Source of the DNA: Pseudonocardia autotrophica
GTDB lineage: Bacteria; Actinomycetota; Actinomycetes; Mycobacteriales; Pseudonocardiaceae
Reading direction: 5' to 3'
DNA: 64,000 nucleotides
NCBI RefSeq assembly: GCF_000717175.1
Contig: NZ_JNYD01000021.1
Coordinates: 1-64,000 of the forward strand
The notes beneath the pieces were generated by a model. That model saw only the letters and a list, made by a program, of their open reading frames with translations. It made no database searches and was not told the DNA's origin. This document shows positions 1-7,864 of the stretch, one piece after another. Position numbers and translations under genes: made by a program. The number at the start of each line of letters is the position of its first letter. Positions within the stretch are counted from its first letter, which is position 1.

Positions 1-432
1 CACCTCCTCGATCATCGCCGCGTAGTTCGAGGTCTTGAACTCCCGCGCCGCCACCAACAGCGAGATCCCCGCCTGCCTGAGCACATACTCCAACTCGTGC
101 GTCCGATACGACGGGTTGATGTTCACCAGGATCGCACCGAGCTTCGCCGTCGCGTACTGCAACAACGTCCACTCCGCCATGTTCGGCGCCCAAATCCCCA
201 CCCGGTCGCCCTTGACGACCCCTGCGTCGAGCAGGCCCAGGGCCAGCGCGTCGACGTCGGCGCGGAACTCTCCGTAGGTCCACCGGCGGCCGCTCGGCAC
301 GTCGACGAGCGCTTCGCGATCGGGGTCCGCCGCGACGGTCCGGTCGAGGTTGTCGCCGATCGTGTCGCCCAGCAGCGGGACGTCCGAGGTCCCGGAGGCG
401 TACGACGGCAGCGCGGGGATGGCGGGGGTCAT
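1..432 (-). CDS. FadD-like acyl-CoA synthetase (AMP-binding), N-terminal part
   Basis: This gene runs off the left edge, so only the first 144 residues are present. The protein begins MTPAIPALPSYASG and continues with blocks typical of class I adenylate-forming ligases: RWTYGEFRADVDALA, KGDRVGIWAPNMAEW and GAILVNINPSYR, all lying before the AMP-binding P-loop. Such enzymes activate a carboxylic acid with ATP and load it on CoA. The ATG at 432 is preceded by GAGGAG at good spacing. The gene is divergent from a TetR regulator across 105 bp holding a palindrome, so it is probably that regulator's target. Substrate cannot be told from this fragment; the tone of the sequence is that of fatty-acyl ligases. 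Confidence 0.85.
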   Translation of the reverse strand, partial: MTPAIPALPSYASGTSDVPLLGDTIGDNLDRTVAADPDREALVDVPSGRRWTYGEFRADVDALALGLLDAGVVKGDRVGIWAPNMAEWTLLQYATAKLGAILVNINPSYRTHELEYVLRQAGISLLVAAREFKTSNYAAMIEEV

Positions 433-477
433 GTGGGCTCCTCGTGGCAACGGCGCCAGGGCGATGACGCAACTTAA

Positions 478-497
478 CTGACCGCCCGTACGGTCAG
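478..497. promoter_or_regulatory. Palindromic operator between the acyl-CoA ligase and tetR genes
   Basis: Perfect inverted repeat CTGACCG-(CCCGTA)-CGGTCAG in the 105-bp divergent promoter region, 41 bp before the TetR start. Its shape (7-bp arms, 6-bp centre) fits TetR-family operators, so autoregulation plus control of the ligase gene is likely. The binding itself is inferred. Confidence 0.6.
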
Positions 498-537
498 CAA
501 TAGGGCTCACGGCCCGACCTGTCCCTATAGTGGGCGG

Positions 538-1266
538 ATGCCAGGACGGAGCCCGCGGGCGAGCTCCCGGGACGCGATCCTGCGCGTCTTCGCCGAGCAC
601 GTCGCCGACCGCGGCTACGCGGACACCAGCCTCGGCGACGTCGCCGCGGAGCTGAACCTGAGCAAGGGCACGATCGTCCACCACTTCGGCAACAAGGAAG
701 CCCTGCTGCGCGAGGTGCACGTCGCCTACTTCTCGCGGCGCTTCGCCGAGGCGGACTTCGTCCATGCCCACCTCGAGGACCCGGTGAGCCGGCTCGTCGC
801 GATGATCTACGCGCTGCTCGCGGCGCACCGGGACGACCGCGCCGCCAGCCTGGCCTGCCTGCGCGAGCTCGTGCGCTACTTCGACGGCGACCTCACCGAC
901 TACGTCCGCAAGCAGCGGGTGCGCTACACCGAGATCGTGGTCGACATCCTGCGGGCCGGGGCGGAGCGGGGACTCCTGCACACCCCGGACCCGCAGATGA
1001 CGGCCCTGCAGGTCTTCGGTATGTGCAACTACGCCTGGACCTGGTACCGGCCGGACGGACCGCGGACCGTCGAGGACATCGCCCGGCTCTTCGCGCACAA
1101 CGTCCTCGCCGGGCTGGTGCCGCGGTCCGAGGCCGACCGGGAGCTCGACGAGCTGATCACCGCGGCGATCCGGACCGTGCGGGAGGCCCCCGGCCGCAGC
1201 GCCGCCGACGGACCGGCCGAGCCCGCCGACGGGGACCTCGCCGAGCCCGTGCCGACCGTGCCCTGA
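538..1266 (+). CDS. TetR/AcrR family transcriptional regulator
   Basis: A 242-residue DNA-binding repressor. The N-terminal TetR helix-turn-helix occupies roughly residues 8-58, with ADTSLGDVAAELNLSK and the recognition helix region KGTIVHHFGNKEALL, which is highly typical. The rest is a helical ligand-binding domain of the kind that in acyl-CoA regulators senses CoA thioesters; the last 30 residues are a low-complexity Ala/Pro/Glu tail. The ATG at 538 has no obvious Shine-Dalgarno and may be translated from a short leader. The gene is divergent from the ligase at 1-432 with the palindrome at 478-497 between them, so it probably represses that ligase and itself. Ligand unknown. Confidence 0.9.
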   Translation: MPGRSPRASSRDAILRVFAEHVADRGYADTSLGDVAAELNLSKGTIVHHFGNKEALLREVHVAYFSRRFAEADFVHAHLEDPVSRLVAMIYALLAAHRDDRAASLACLRELVRYFDGDLTDYVRKQRVRYTEIVVDILRAGAERGLLHTPDPQMTALQVFGMCNYAWTWYRPDGPRTVEDIARLFAHNVLAGLVPRSEADRELDELITAAIRTVREAPGRSAADGPAEPADGDLAEPVPTVP

Positions 1267-1302
1267 CGGGCGCTCCCCGGGGCCGGCACGGGCCCGACGT
1301 GG

Positions 1303-2655
1303 TCAGGCCGTCGCCGCGGCCTGGGTGCCGCCGACCTCGTCCACGTGGCCGAGGTCGCGGCGGCTGGTCTCCCGGAGGGCGTAGGTGCAGGCGAGGCTGA
1401 GCACCGCGGTCACCGCCAGCATCACGCCGATCGCGATGCTGCCGAACGACGCCGCGAGCCCCGGCGCCAGCAGCGGAGGCACCGCACCACCCAGCACGCC
1501 GGCCAGGTTGTAGCCCAGCCCGGCGCCCGTGTAGCGGTGCCTGGTCACGAACAGTTCGGGCACGAAGGAGCCGGCCGGGCCGTACGACACCGCGAAGACG
1601 ACCAGCGTGACGGTCAGCCCGATCGCGAACGCCACCGCGGTCCCGGTGTCCAGCAGCGGGAACAGCACCAGCGCCCAGACCACGCCCGCGGCGCACGACG
1701 TCATGATCACCCGCCGGCGGCCGAACCGGTCCGACACGATCCCGGACACCGCGATCGCGACGGCGAAGAACACCGACGCCCCGATCCCGATGCCGAGGAC
1801 CACGGGCCGGCTCAGCCCCGCGCCCTGCGGGTTGGTGCCGTAGCTGGTCAGGTAGGCCGTGCCCATGTAGAAGAACGCGAACAGCATGGTCAGCGACCCG
1901 GCCGCCAGGAGTACCTCACGCGGCTGCGCGCGCAGCACCTCGAAGAACGGCACCCGCGAGCTCGACGTCGCCGGGGCGTCCTGCACCGCCCGGAAGGCCG
2001 GGGTCTCCTCGATCGTCGACCGGATGTAGAAGCCGATGGCCACCAGGACGATGCTGACCAGGAACGGGATCCGCCAGCCGTAGTTCAGGAACGCCTCGTC
2101 GCCGTCGCCCAGGACCAGGCCGGTCACCAGGAAGGTCGCGCTCGACAGCGCGAAGGCGAAGGCCGGGCCGAGCTGCGGGAAGATGCCGTAGAGCCCGCGC
2201 TTGTTCGGCGGCGCGTACTCCGCCGTCAACAGCGCCGCGCCCGCCCACTCGCCGCCGACCGCCAGGCCCTGCGCGAACCGCAGCACCACGAGCAGGATCG
2301 GCGCGACGACCCCGATGGTCGACGCGTCGGGCAGCAGCCCGATGAGCATGGTCGAGATGCCCATGAGCAGCAGCGTGCTGATCAGGGTGCGCTTGCGGCC
2401 GATGCGGTCCCCGTAGTGCCCGAAGAGGACCGCGCCGAGCGGGCGGGCGACGAACGCGACCGCGAAGGTGGCGAAGGACGCGACCGTGCCGGCCGTCGCC
2501 CCGAGCGCCGGGAAGAACACCTTCGGAAAGACCAGCGCCGCGGCCGTGCCGTAGATGAAGAAGTCGTAGAACTCGATCGTCGTTCCGACACAGCTCGCGG
2601 TCGCGACCCGCCACATGGGGGTCTGCCGGCGAGGGTGCGGTGCGGACGTGGACAT
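1303..2655 (-). CDS. MFS transporter, metabolite:H+ symporter (MHS) type
   Basis: A 450-residue inner-membrane secondary transporter with about 12 hydrophobic segments. The first helix GTTIEFYDFFIYGTAAAL and the cytoplasmic loop GDRIGRKRTL are characteristic of the MHS branch (shikimate, proline/betaine, alpha-ketoglutarate, citrate permeases), which import small organic acids or betaines with protons. I place the start at the ATG at 2655 because AGGAGG lies 6-7 nt upstream; a start 13 codons further up has no such signal. It lies downstream of the GAF-LuxR gene on the same strand and convergent with the tetR gene. Substrate unknown; import of a compound used by the nearby molybdenum hydroxylase is possible but unproven. 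Confidence 0.88.
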   Translation of the reverse strand: MSTSAPHPRRQTPMWRVATASCVGTTIEFYDFFIYGTAAALVFPKVFFPALGATAGTVASFATFAVAFVARPLGAVLFGHYGDRIGRKRTLISTLLLMGISTMLIGLLPDASTIGVVAPILLVVLRFAQGLAVGGEWAGAALLTAEYAPPNKRGLYGIFPQLGPAFAFALSSATFLVTGLVLGDGDEAFLNYGWRIPFLVSIVLVAIGFYIRSTIEETPAFRAVQDAPATSSSRVPFFEVLRAQPREVLLAAGSLTMLFAFFYMGTAYLTSYGTNPQGAGLSRPVVLGIGIGASVFFAVAIAVSGIVSDRFGRRRVIMTSCAAGVVWALVLFPLLDTGTAVAFAIGLTVTLVVFAVSYGPAGSFVPELFVTRHRYTGAGLGYNLAGVLGGAVPPLLAPGLAASFGSIAIGVMLAVTAVLSLACTYALRETSRRDLGHVDEVGGTQAAATA

Positions 2656-2758
2656 CGTCGTCCTCCTGCGGATCCGGTTCGGGAGATTCCGCACAGGGTG
2701 TCCGGCTCGAATGTGATCGGCTACTCACGAAAGGGGGTAGCGCGGGACGGACCGCCCG

Positions 2759-3604
2759 TCAGAACAGGCCCGCCGCGCGTCCCACGTGGACGGCGGCGGT
2801 CCGGTTGCGCACCTTCAGCTTCCGCATCGCCGACCGCAGGTAGGCCTTCACCGTCTGCACGCTCAGGGTGAGCTGGTCGGCGATCTCGGAGTTGCTGGCC
2901 CCGACCGCCACGAGCCGGAGGACGTCGGTCTCCCGGCGGGTGAGCTTCTCGGGGCCCTCGGCCGTCGGGTCGCCCGCCGGTTCGGGTGCGGCGGGGGCAC
3001 CGCTGAACTCGCGGTGGATGCGGGCCAGGCGTTCGCGGAGCCGGGCGTCGGAGGTGGCGGCGATGATGTCGGCCAGCTCGACGAGCGCCCGGCGGGTGCC
3101 GTCGCCGGCCCCGTCGTCGACGGGCGGGAGGCCGGCCGTCGGCGTGCCCCGGAGATCCACCTGCAGCTGCGAGGCGACGAGGCCGGCCTGCCGCAGCGTG
3201 CGGTCGCCGATCGGGTCGCCGGAGCGGACCGCGCCGTAGAGGACGCTGCGGACCTCGCCGTCGACCCGGACGGGGAAGGCGAAGATCGACGTCAGCTTCT
3301 CCTCGGCGACCATCGTGTCGTAGTCGTGGGTGATCGCGCGGGCCGCGGCGTAGTCGTCCACCCGGCACGGCACCCCGCGCTCGAGGGCGGTCCCGCCCAG
3401 CCCGCGCCCGCGCCGGATGACGAGCCCGGACAGGGCGTCGCTGATCGTCCCGACCTGGGCGGTGATGGCGAACCGCCCGTCGCGCCCGCCGCCGGGGACC
3501 GTGCCCCCGAAGACCACGGGGAGCCCGGTGGCGCGCTGCAGTTCGAGCAGGCGCGTGCGGACGGCACGCTCGGCGGAGCGGTGGGCGGTGTCGACGCTGA
3601 CCAC
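2759..3604 (-). CDS. GAF-domain LuxR-type transcriptional regulator
   Basis: A 281-residue regulator. Residues about 10-165 look like a GAF sensor domain (TGLPVVFGGTVPGG at the N-terminal part, a FPVRVDGEVRSVLYGAVR strand block later). The C-terminal 60 residues are a LuxR helix-turn-helix: LTRRETDVLRLVAVGASNSE and LSVQTVKAYLRSAMRKL. I chose the GTG at 3604, which follows AGAGGA by about 8 nt; the frame stays open 79 codons further upstream but that part looks non-coding. It is divergent from the molybdenum hydroxylase genes across 470 bp and upstream of the MHS transporter, so it is the likely regulator of one or both. Actinobacterial relatives often sit next to catabolic genes. Confidence 0.85.
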   Translation of the reverse strand: MVSVDTAHRSAERAVRTRLLELQRATGLPVVFGGTVPGGGRDGRFAITAQVGTISDALSGLVIRRGRGLGGTALERGVPCRVDDYAAARAITHDYDTMVAEEKLTSIFAFPVRVDGEVRSVLYGAVRSGDPIGDRTLRQAGLVASQLQVDLRGTPTAGLPPVDDGAGDGTRRALVELADIIAATSDARLRERLARIHREFSGAPAAPEPAGDPTAEGPEKLTRRETDVLRLVAVGASNSEIADQLTLSVQTVKAYLRSAMRKLKVRNRTAAVHVGRAAGLF

Positions 3605-4074
3605 GGCCTGGTCCTCTCGGATCGGGTCGGGCGGCGGAGCCCCGGCCGGGTGGCCGTCGCTCCCCGAACACGACGGAGACGGCGGCGAAGTGTCCACAGA
3701 TCGTGTCCGGTTCGTCAACTCTGCGTGGCACGACCGACGGCCGGGGGTGCGGCGAACCCCCTGCTCTACCCACTTTCGGCGGTGGCCGACGCGCCGGTTG
3801 CCGGGGTTGACCGGAACGAGTGACCACGTCCGGTTCCCCACGGGTGGAGGGGCCTCCCCGTCGCTCGCTGTCGAGCACGGCGTCCACTCGACTGGCCCGG
3901 TCGAGTGACACCCGTCCGGATCCGCAGAGGCGAGGTCACGGACCGCACCGGACCCGAGCCGTCCCTCCCCTGCCGGATGCGACCGAAGTCCCCGGTTGGT
4001 CGTTGCTGCGGCAAGTCCCCCGGACGGCGTCTTCCCGCGCCCGACGGGGCAGGCCCCCGATGAAGAGGACCACC
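3605..4074. other. 470-bp divergent intergenic region
   Basis: No convincing gene in this stretch, although one plus-strand frame remains open into the hydroxylase gene; its codons are low-complexity and precede a good ribosome-binding site. It must hold the promoters of the GAF-LuxR gene and of the molybdenum hydroxylase operon. A perfect inverted repeat lies at 3885-3907, and GTCCGGTTC occurs twice, around 3706 and 3829. Confidence 0.6.
3885..3907. promoter_or_regulatory. Inverted repeat upstream of the molybdenum hydroxylase genes
   Basis: CACTCGAC-(7 nt)-GTCGAGTG, a perfect 8-bp inverted repeat 167 bp before the hydroxylase start. It is a candidate operator for the divergent GAF-LuxR regulator or another factor. 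LuxR-type sites are usually dyads of this size, but binding is inferred. Confidence 0.45.
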
Positions 4075-6423
4075 ATGGCCAACCACCGCTTCGCTCCCCC
4101 GAAGGCCAAGGAACCGGGTACCGGACTGCGCGCCCCCGTCGGGCGCCGCAAGTTCCTCGGCTACCTCGTCGCCGCGCCGACCCTGGTGGTCGCCGCCGAG
4201 TTCACCCGCCAGACCGTGTTCGACGGGCCGTCGGCCTCCGCGGCGCCCATCCCCTCCGTGCCGCAGACCCCCGAGGCCTACGACCTGCTCGACCTGCTGC
4301 GCGACGCCTCCCGGCCGACCGCGAACCTCATCCGCATCGAGGTCAACAAGGACGGCACCGTCTCGTTCGCGCTCCCCCGCTCGGACAACGGGCAGGGGAT
4401 CGTCACCTCGACGCAGATGATCATCGCCGAGGAGATGGGCCTCGAGGTCGACCAGGTCCACGTCACGCTGGCCGACGCCCGCCCGGAGCTGCTGTTCAAC
4501 CAGATCACCGGCGGCTCGAGCACCACCTTCACGACCTACACGCCGATCCGTGTGGCGGCCGCCCTGGCCCAGATGCGGCTGCTCGACGCGGCCGCGCAGG
4601 TGCTGCAGCAGGACGTGCGCACGCTGACCGCGCGCAGCGGCCTCATCACCGGTGCCGCCGGTCGCGTGCTGTCCTACGGCGACCTGACCGAGGCCGCGGC
4701 CAGCCCGGTGAACGAGCAGGTCGAGGTGGTCCTGAAGCCCCGCGAGGACTTCCGGATCATCGGGAAGCCGCACAACAAGACCGACGCCCGGGACATCGTC
4801 ACCGGCAAGAAGTGCTTCGCCACCGACCTGCAGATCCCCGACGCGCTGCCGACGGTCATCTGCCGGGCGCCCGACCTCAACGGCACCCCGGACGACGTCG
4901 AGAACATCGACGAGGTCCGGAACATGCCGGGCGTCACGGACGTCGAGGTGGTCTCCACCGGCGTCGCGGTGCGCGCGAAGACCTTCGGGCAGGCCATCGA
5001 CGGCGTCCGCGCCCTGCGCGTGCAGTGGAACGACGGCACCGTCCACGGCGAGAGCGACGAGACCATCCTCGCGAAGCTGAAGGCCGCCGAGCTGCCGCTG
5101 GCCGTGCCGGCCGGGGTCGGCGAGACCGTCGAGCACTCGTTCACGTTCTACTTCAAGTCCAACAGCTCCCTGGAGACCAACTCCGCGATCGCCGACGTCC
5201 GCTCGGACAGCGCGGAGATCTGGGGCGCGATGAAGAACCCGGTCACGGCGCAGGCCGCGATCGCGAAGAAGCTGGGGCTGCCGCAGAGCGCGGTGACCGT
5301 GCACGTCACCCAGGGCGGCGGGTCCTTCGGCCGCAAGCTGTTCTGGGACGCCGCGCTGGAGGCCGCCGAGGTCTCGCAGACGATGGGCAAGCCCGTCAAG
5401 CTGATGTGGACCCGGGCCGACGACTCCCGTCAGGGCCGCGTGCACCCGATGGCGACCTCGCGGATCCGCGCCTCGGTCACCAAGGACTCGGTGCTCAGCT
5501 ACGAGCAGCGGCACACCAGCGTGTCCACCGACTTCACGCACGGCCTCGGCGACGCGATCACCGCCACCGGCGCCCGGGCCCCGCTCGGCAACCTCACCTT
5601 CGCCGAGTCGATCTTCGAGCTGACCCAGGTGACGCCGTACGACTACGGCGTGTCCACCCGGCTGCTCAACGAGGTCGAGATGGGCTTCAACACGTCGTCG
5701 ATGCGCAACGTGTACTCGCCCGACGTGGCCACCGCCCGTGAGCTCGTCACCGACCAGCTCGCCGCGAAGGTCGGCCAGGACCCCTACGAGTTCCGCCGCC
5801 AGTTCCTGCGCAACGACCGGATGCGCGCCGTGCTCGACGCCGTGGCCAAGGAAGGCCGCTGGGGCCGGTCGATGAAGGACGGCACCGCCCAGGGCATCGG
5901 CTTCCACACCGAGTACAAGGGCGTGTCCGCGGCCCTCGTCGAGATCGACACCCGCCCCGACACGGTCAACCGGAAGATCCGCGAGGGCGTCACCGGTCCC
6001 CGCGTCACCCGGGTGACCTTCGCGGTGGAGATCGGCCTCGTGATCAACCCGCGCGGGCTCGAGGCGCAGATCATGGGCGGGATCAACGACGCCATCGCCC
6101 TGATCCTCAGCTCCAGCCTGCACCTGACCGACGGGCACTTCGTCGAGGCCAGTTGGGACAACTACTTCTACACCCGGCAGTGGAACACCCCGCCCGAGAT
6201 GAACATCATCATCCTGGACTCGCCGGGCGACGAGCCGGGCGGCGCCGGGGAGTTCGGGCTCGCCGCGACCTGCGGCGCCATCGCCTGCGCCTACGCCCGG
6301 GCGACCGGGAAGGTGCCGGAGTACTTCCCGATCAACCACAAGGACCCGTTCCCCTTCGAGCCCAAGCCGCTCGTGCCCCCGATCCCCGAGTCGCCGACCG
6401 ACGGCCTCCGCTACACCTACTGA
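4075..6423 (+). CDS. Molybdopterin-binding subunit of an aldehyde/N-heterocycle dehydrogenase (IorB-like, Tat-exported)
   Basis: A 782-residue large subunit of a xanthine-dehydrogenase-family molybdenum hydroxylase, most like the isoquinoline 1-oxidoreductase beta type. These enzymes hydroxylate aldehydes or aromatic N-heterocycles with water and pass electrons to an external acceptor. A twin-arginine signal (GRRKFLGYLVAAPTLVVAAE) near residue 23 predicts folded export. Cofactor-binding motifs visible are NGQGIVTSTQ, the QGGGSFGRKLFWDAALEA loop, and near residue 726 a GGAGEFG segment holding the probable catalytic Glu. The ATG at 4075 follows AGAGGA by 7 nt. The [2Fe-2S] subunit gene follows 10 nt later. 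No FAD subunit is present, as in isoquinoline/nicotinate types that use cytochromes. Substrate unknown. Confidence 0.9.
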   Translation: MANHRFAPPKAKEPGTGLRAPVGRRKFLGYLVAAPTLVVAAEFTRQTVFDGPSASAAPIPSVPQTPEAYDLLDLLRDASRPTANLIRIEVNKDGTVSFALPRSDNGQGIVTSTQMIIAEEMGLEVDQVHVTLADARPELLFNQITGGSSTTFTTYTPIRVAAALAQMRLLDAAAQVLQQDVRTLTARSGLITGAAGRVLSYGDLTEAAASPVNEQVEVVLKPREDFRIIGKPHNKTDARDIVTGKKCFATDLQIPDALPTVICRAPDLNGTPDDVENIDEVRNMPGVTDVEVVSTGVAVRAKTFGQAIDGVRALRVQWNDGTVHGESDETILAKLKAAELPLAVPAGVGETVEHSFTFYFKSNSSLETNSAIADVRSDSAEIWGAMKNPVTAQAAIAKKLGLPQSAVTVHVTQGGGSFGRKLFWDAALEAAEVSQTMGKPVKLMWTRADDSRQGRVHPMATSRIRASVTKDSVLSYEQRHTSVSTDFTHGLGDAITATGARAPLGNLTFAESIFELTQVTPYDYGVSTRLLNEVEMGFNTSSMRNVYSPDVATARELVTDQLAAKVGQDPYEFRRQFLRNDRMRAVLDAVAKEGRWGRSMKDGTAQGIGFHTEYKGVSAALVEIDTRPDTVNRKIREGVTGPRVTRVTFAVEIGLVINPRGLEAQIMGGINDAIALILSSSLHLTDGHFVEASWDNYFYTRQWNTPPEMNIIILDSPGDEPGGAGEFGLAATCGAIACAYARATGKVPEYFPINHKDPFPFEPKPLVPPIPESPTDGLRYTY

Positions 6424-6433
6424 GGAGACCCGC

Positions 6434-6904
6434 ATGCCCACGCACACGTTCACGCTCAACGGCGAGAAGGTCACCGTGGACGTCGAGGACGACGTCCGCC
6501 TGCTCTGGGTGATCCGCGACATGCTCGGCGTCACCGGTCCCAAGTACGGCTGCGGGATCAACGTCTGCAAGGCCTGCACCTGCCACATCAACGGCAAGGC
6601 CTTCAACCCCTGCTCGGTCCCGGTCGGCGCGATCGACGAGAAGGACGAGATCACGACGATCGAGGGCCTGGCCAAGGGCGACGAGCTGCACCCGATGCAG
6701 CAGGCCTGGATCGACCGCGACGTCCCGCAGTGCGGCTACTGCCAGCCCGGCCAGATCATGGCCGCCGTCGCCAAGGTCCGCCAGTGCCAGCGCGAGGGCC
6801 GCGACGTCGACGACGAGGCCATCGAGGAGATCCGCAACATCTGCCGTTGCGGCACCTACAACCGCATCCGCGAGGCCATCAAGGCCGGCGCGGACAACAT
6901 GTGA
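6434..6904 (+). CDS. (2Fe-2S)-binding subunit of the molybdenum hydroxylase (IorA-like)
   Basis: A 156-residue electron-transfer subunit with two [2Fe-2S] clusters. The plant-ferredoxin-type cluster is bound by Cys40, Cys45, Cys48 and Cys60 (GCGINVCKACTCHING); the second, alpha-helical domain has Cys100, Cys103, Cys137 and Cys139 (CGYCQPGQ and CRCGTYNRIREAI). This is the complete set for the family and its usual length. It should carry electrons from the molybdenum cofactor of the preceding gene product, with which it would be co-exported since it has no signal peptide of its own. GAGGAG right after the upstream stop serves as ribosome-binding site. Translation ends 8 nt before the secreted small protein gene. 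Confidence 0.93.
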   Translation: MPTHTFTLNGEKVTVDVEDDVRLLWVIRDMLGVTGPKYGCGINVCKACTCHINGKAFNPCSVPVGAIDEKDEITTIEGLAKGDELHPMQQAWIDRDVPQCGYCQPGQIMAAVAKVRQCQREGRDVDDEAIEEIRNICRCGTYNRIREAIKAGADNM

Positions 6905-6912
6905 GGCCGGTA

Positions 6913-7191
6913 ATGAAGAAGCGCATCATCTGCACCCTCGCCCTCGGCGGCGCCCTCCTGCCGATCGGCACCGCCGGCACCGCCTTCGCGGCCGAGGCCC
7001 CGGCCGGTGACCTCGCCCAGGGCGCCAGCGCCACCCAGGCCACCGCCGAGACCGCCGCCACCTCGTTCCTCGACGCCGCGAACGGCAACGGCCCCACCGG
7101 CGCCGACGGCCTGGAGACCGAGTTCCCCGACCCCAGCTTCAACTACCTCGACGGCCCCGCCGGCGGCCTGCTCAACGGCCCCTTCGACTGA
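6913..7191 (+). CDS. Small secreted protein, unknown function
   Basis: A 92-residue protein starting at ATG 6913, 8 nt after the [2Fe-2S] subunit stop, so it is in the same operon. Residues 1-27 form a clear Sec signal peptide: KKR, a hydrophobic core (TLALGGALLPIG) and an AFA|AE-type cleavage site. The mature part of about 65 residues is acidic and rich in Ala, Gly, Pro and Asn, without Cys, and ends with a Gly/Pro/Asn-rich block (FPDPSFNYLDGPAGG). I recognise no family. Its position suggests it accompanies the exported hydroxylase, for example as a structural or electron-transfer adaptor, but no cofactor motif is visible. A perfect hairpin follows the stop. Confidence 0.7.
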   Translation: MKKRIICTLALGGALLPIGTAGTAFAAEAPAGDLAQGASATQATAETAATSFLDAANGNGPTGADGLETEFPDPSFNYLDGPAGGLLNGPFD

Positions 7192-7210
7192 CCCACCCGC
7201 GTACGCGTCT

Positions 7211-7241
7211 GCCCCGAGGCCCTGCCATCCGGCCTCGGGGC
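7211..7241 (+). terminator. Hairpin terminator after the molybdenum hydroxylase operon
   Basis: Perfect 11-bp stem GCCCCGAGGCC / GGCCTCGGGGC around a 9-nt loop, 19 nt after the small secreted protein's stop. There is no U-tract, as is common in high-GC actinobacteria. It also lies between convergent genes and may act in both directions. Confidence 0.75.
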
Positions 7242-7278
7242 ACTCGCATGTCGGGGCCCGCCCGTCGCGACTCGACCG

Positions 7279-7764
7279 TCAGCGCGCCTCGACGGCGCCG
7301 GCGAGCTTCTCGAGGGTGCCGGCGAGCTGCTCCGGGCTCACCATCGGGCAGAACGCCTCGAACTTCGGGTCGGTCACGCCGGACCAGTCGTAGGTCTCGG
7401 TGACCTCGGTGTCGTCGCCGGCCTCGCGGAGGCGGTAGGTGTACGTGTGTCCGCCGGTCGTGATCCCCGCGAGCTTCTCGGCCACCTCGCCGCAGTCGGG
7501 GTCCAGCCGGGGCGCCCAGCCCACGACCGCGTCCGGTTCGAACTCGGTGACCGTGTTGAGGGAGCGGTAGTCGCCGAGGCCGTCGATGTGCATGTTCATC
7601 GCGAACACCTGCCCGGTCGCCGTGATCGGGCCGCTCTCGGTGCCGCGCAGCATCCCGGAGCCGTCGATCGCGCTGTGCCGGCCCGGGTCCGCGAGGACCG
7701 CGAAGACGCGCGCGGCCGGGGCGTGGACCACCCTCCTGGCCTCCATCTGCGTGACGTCACTCAT
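7279..7764 (-). CDS. SRPBCC family (START-like) protein
   Basis: A 161-residue helix-grip protein of the polyketide cyclase / SRPBCC type. The N-terminal block MEARRVVHAPAARVFAVLAD, the DGSG segment and the late ETYDWSGVTDPKFEAF block are typical of actinobacterial members that bind a hydrophobic ligand in a deep pocket. The length matches the family. The ATG at 7764 is preceded by GGAGGT, which decides the start over one 11 codons upstream. Ligand and reaction cannot be deduced. It stands alone, convergent with the hydroxylase operon and downstream of the IclR gene. Confidence 0.82.
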   Translation of the reverse strand: MSDVTQMEARRVVHAPAARVFAVLADPGRHSAIDGSGMLRGTESGPITATGQVFAMNMHIDGLGDYRSLNTVTEFEPDAVVGWAPRLDPDCGEVAEKLAGITTGGHTYTYRLREAGDDTEVTETYDWSGVTDPKFEAFCPMVSPEQLAGTLEKLAGAVEAR

Positions 7765-7864
7765 GCCGCACCTCCCTGTGCCTGCGGGGCCCCGCAAGGT
7801 ACTCGCGCCGACGGCCGCCGCCCCGGCATCCGGGCTACGTACAAGACGACCCTTGCCAAGCCCG

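Noticed and set aside
3846..3857. GGAGGGGCCTCC dyad in the divergent region
   Set aside because: Near-symmetric G/C runs like this are expected by chance at this GC content; the 8-bp repeat at 3885-3907 is more specific.
3766..6675. A very long open frame (about 970 codons) antisense to the molybdenum hydroxylase genes
   Set aside because: It is the mirror of GC-rich codon bias: Arg/Gly/Val-rich low-complexity product without any domain, while the opposite strand has complete enzyme motifs and ribosome-binding sites.
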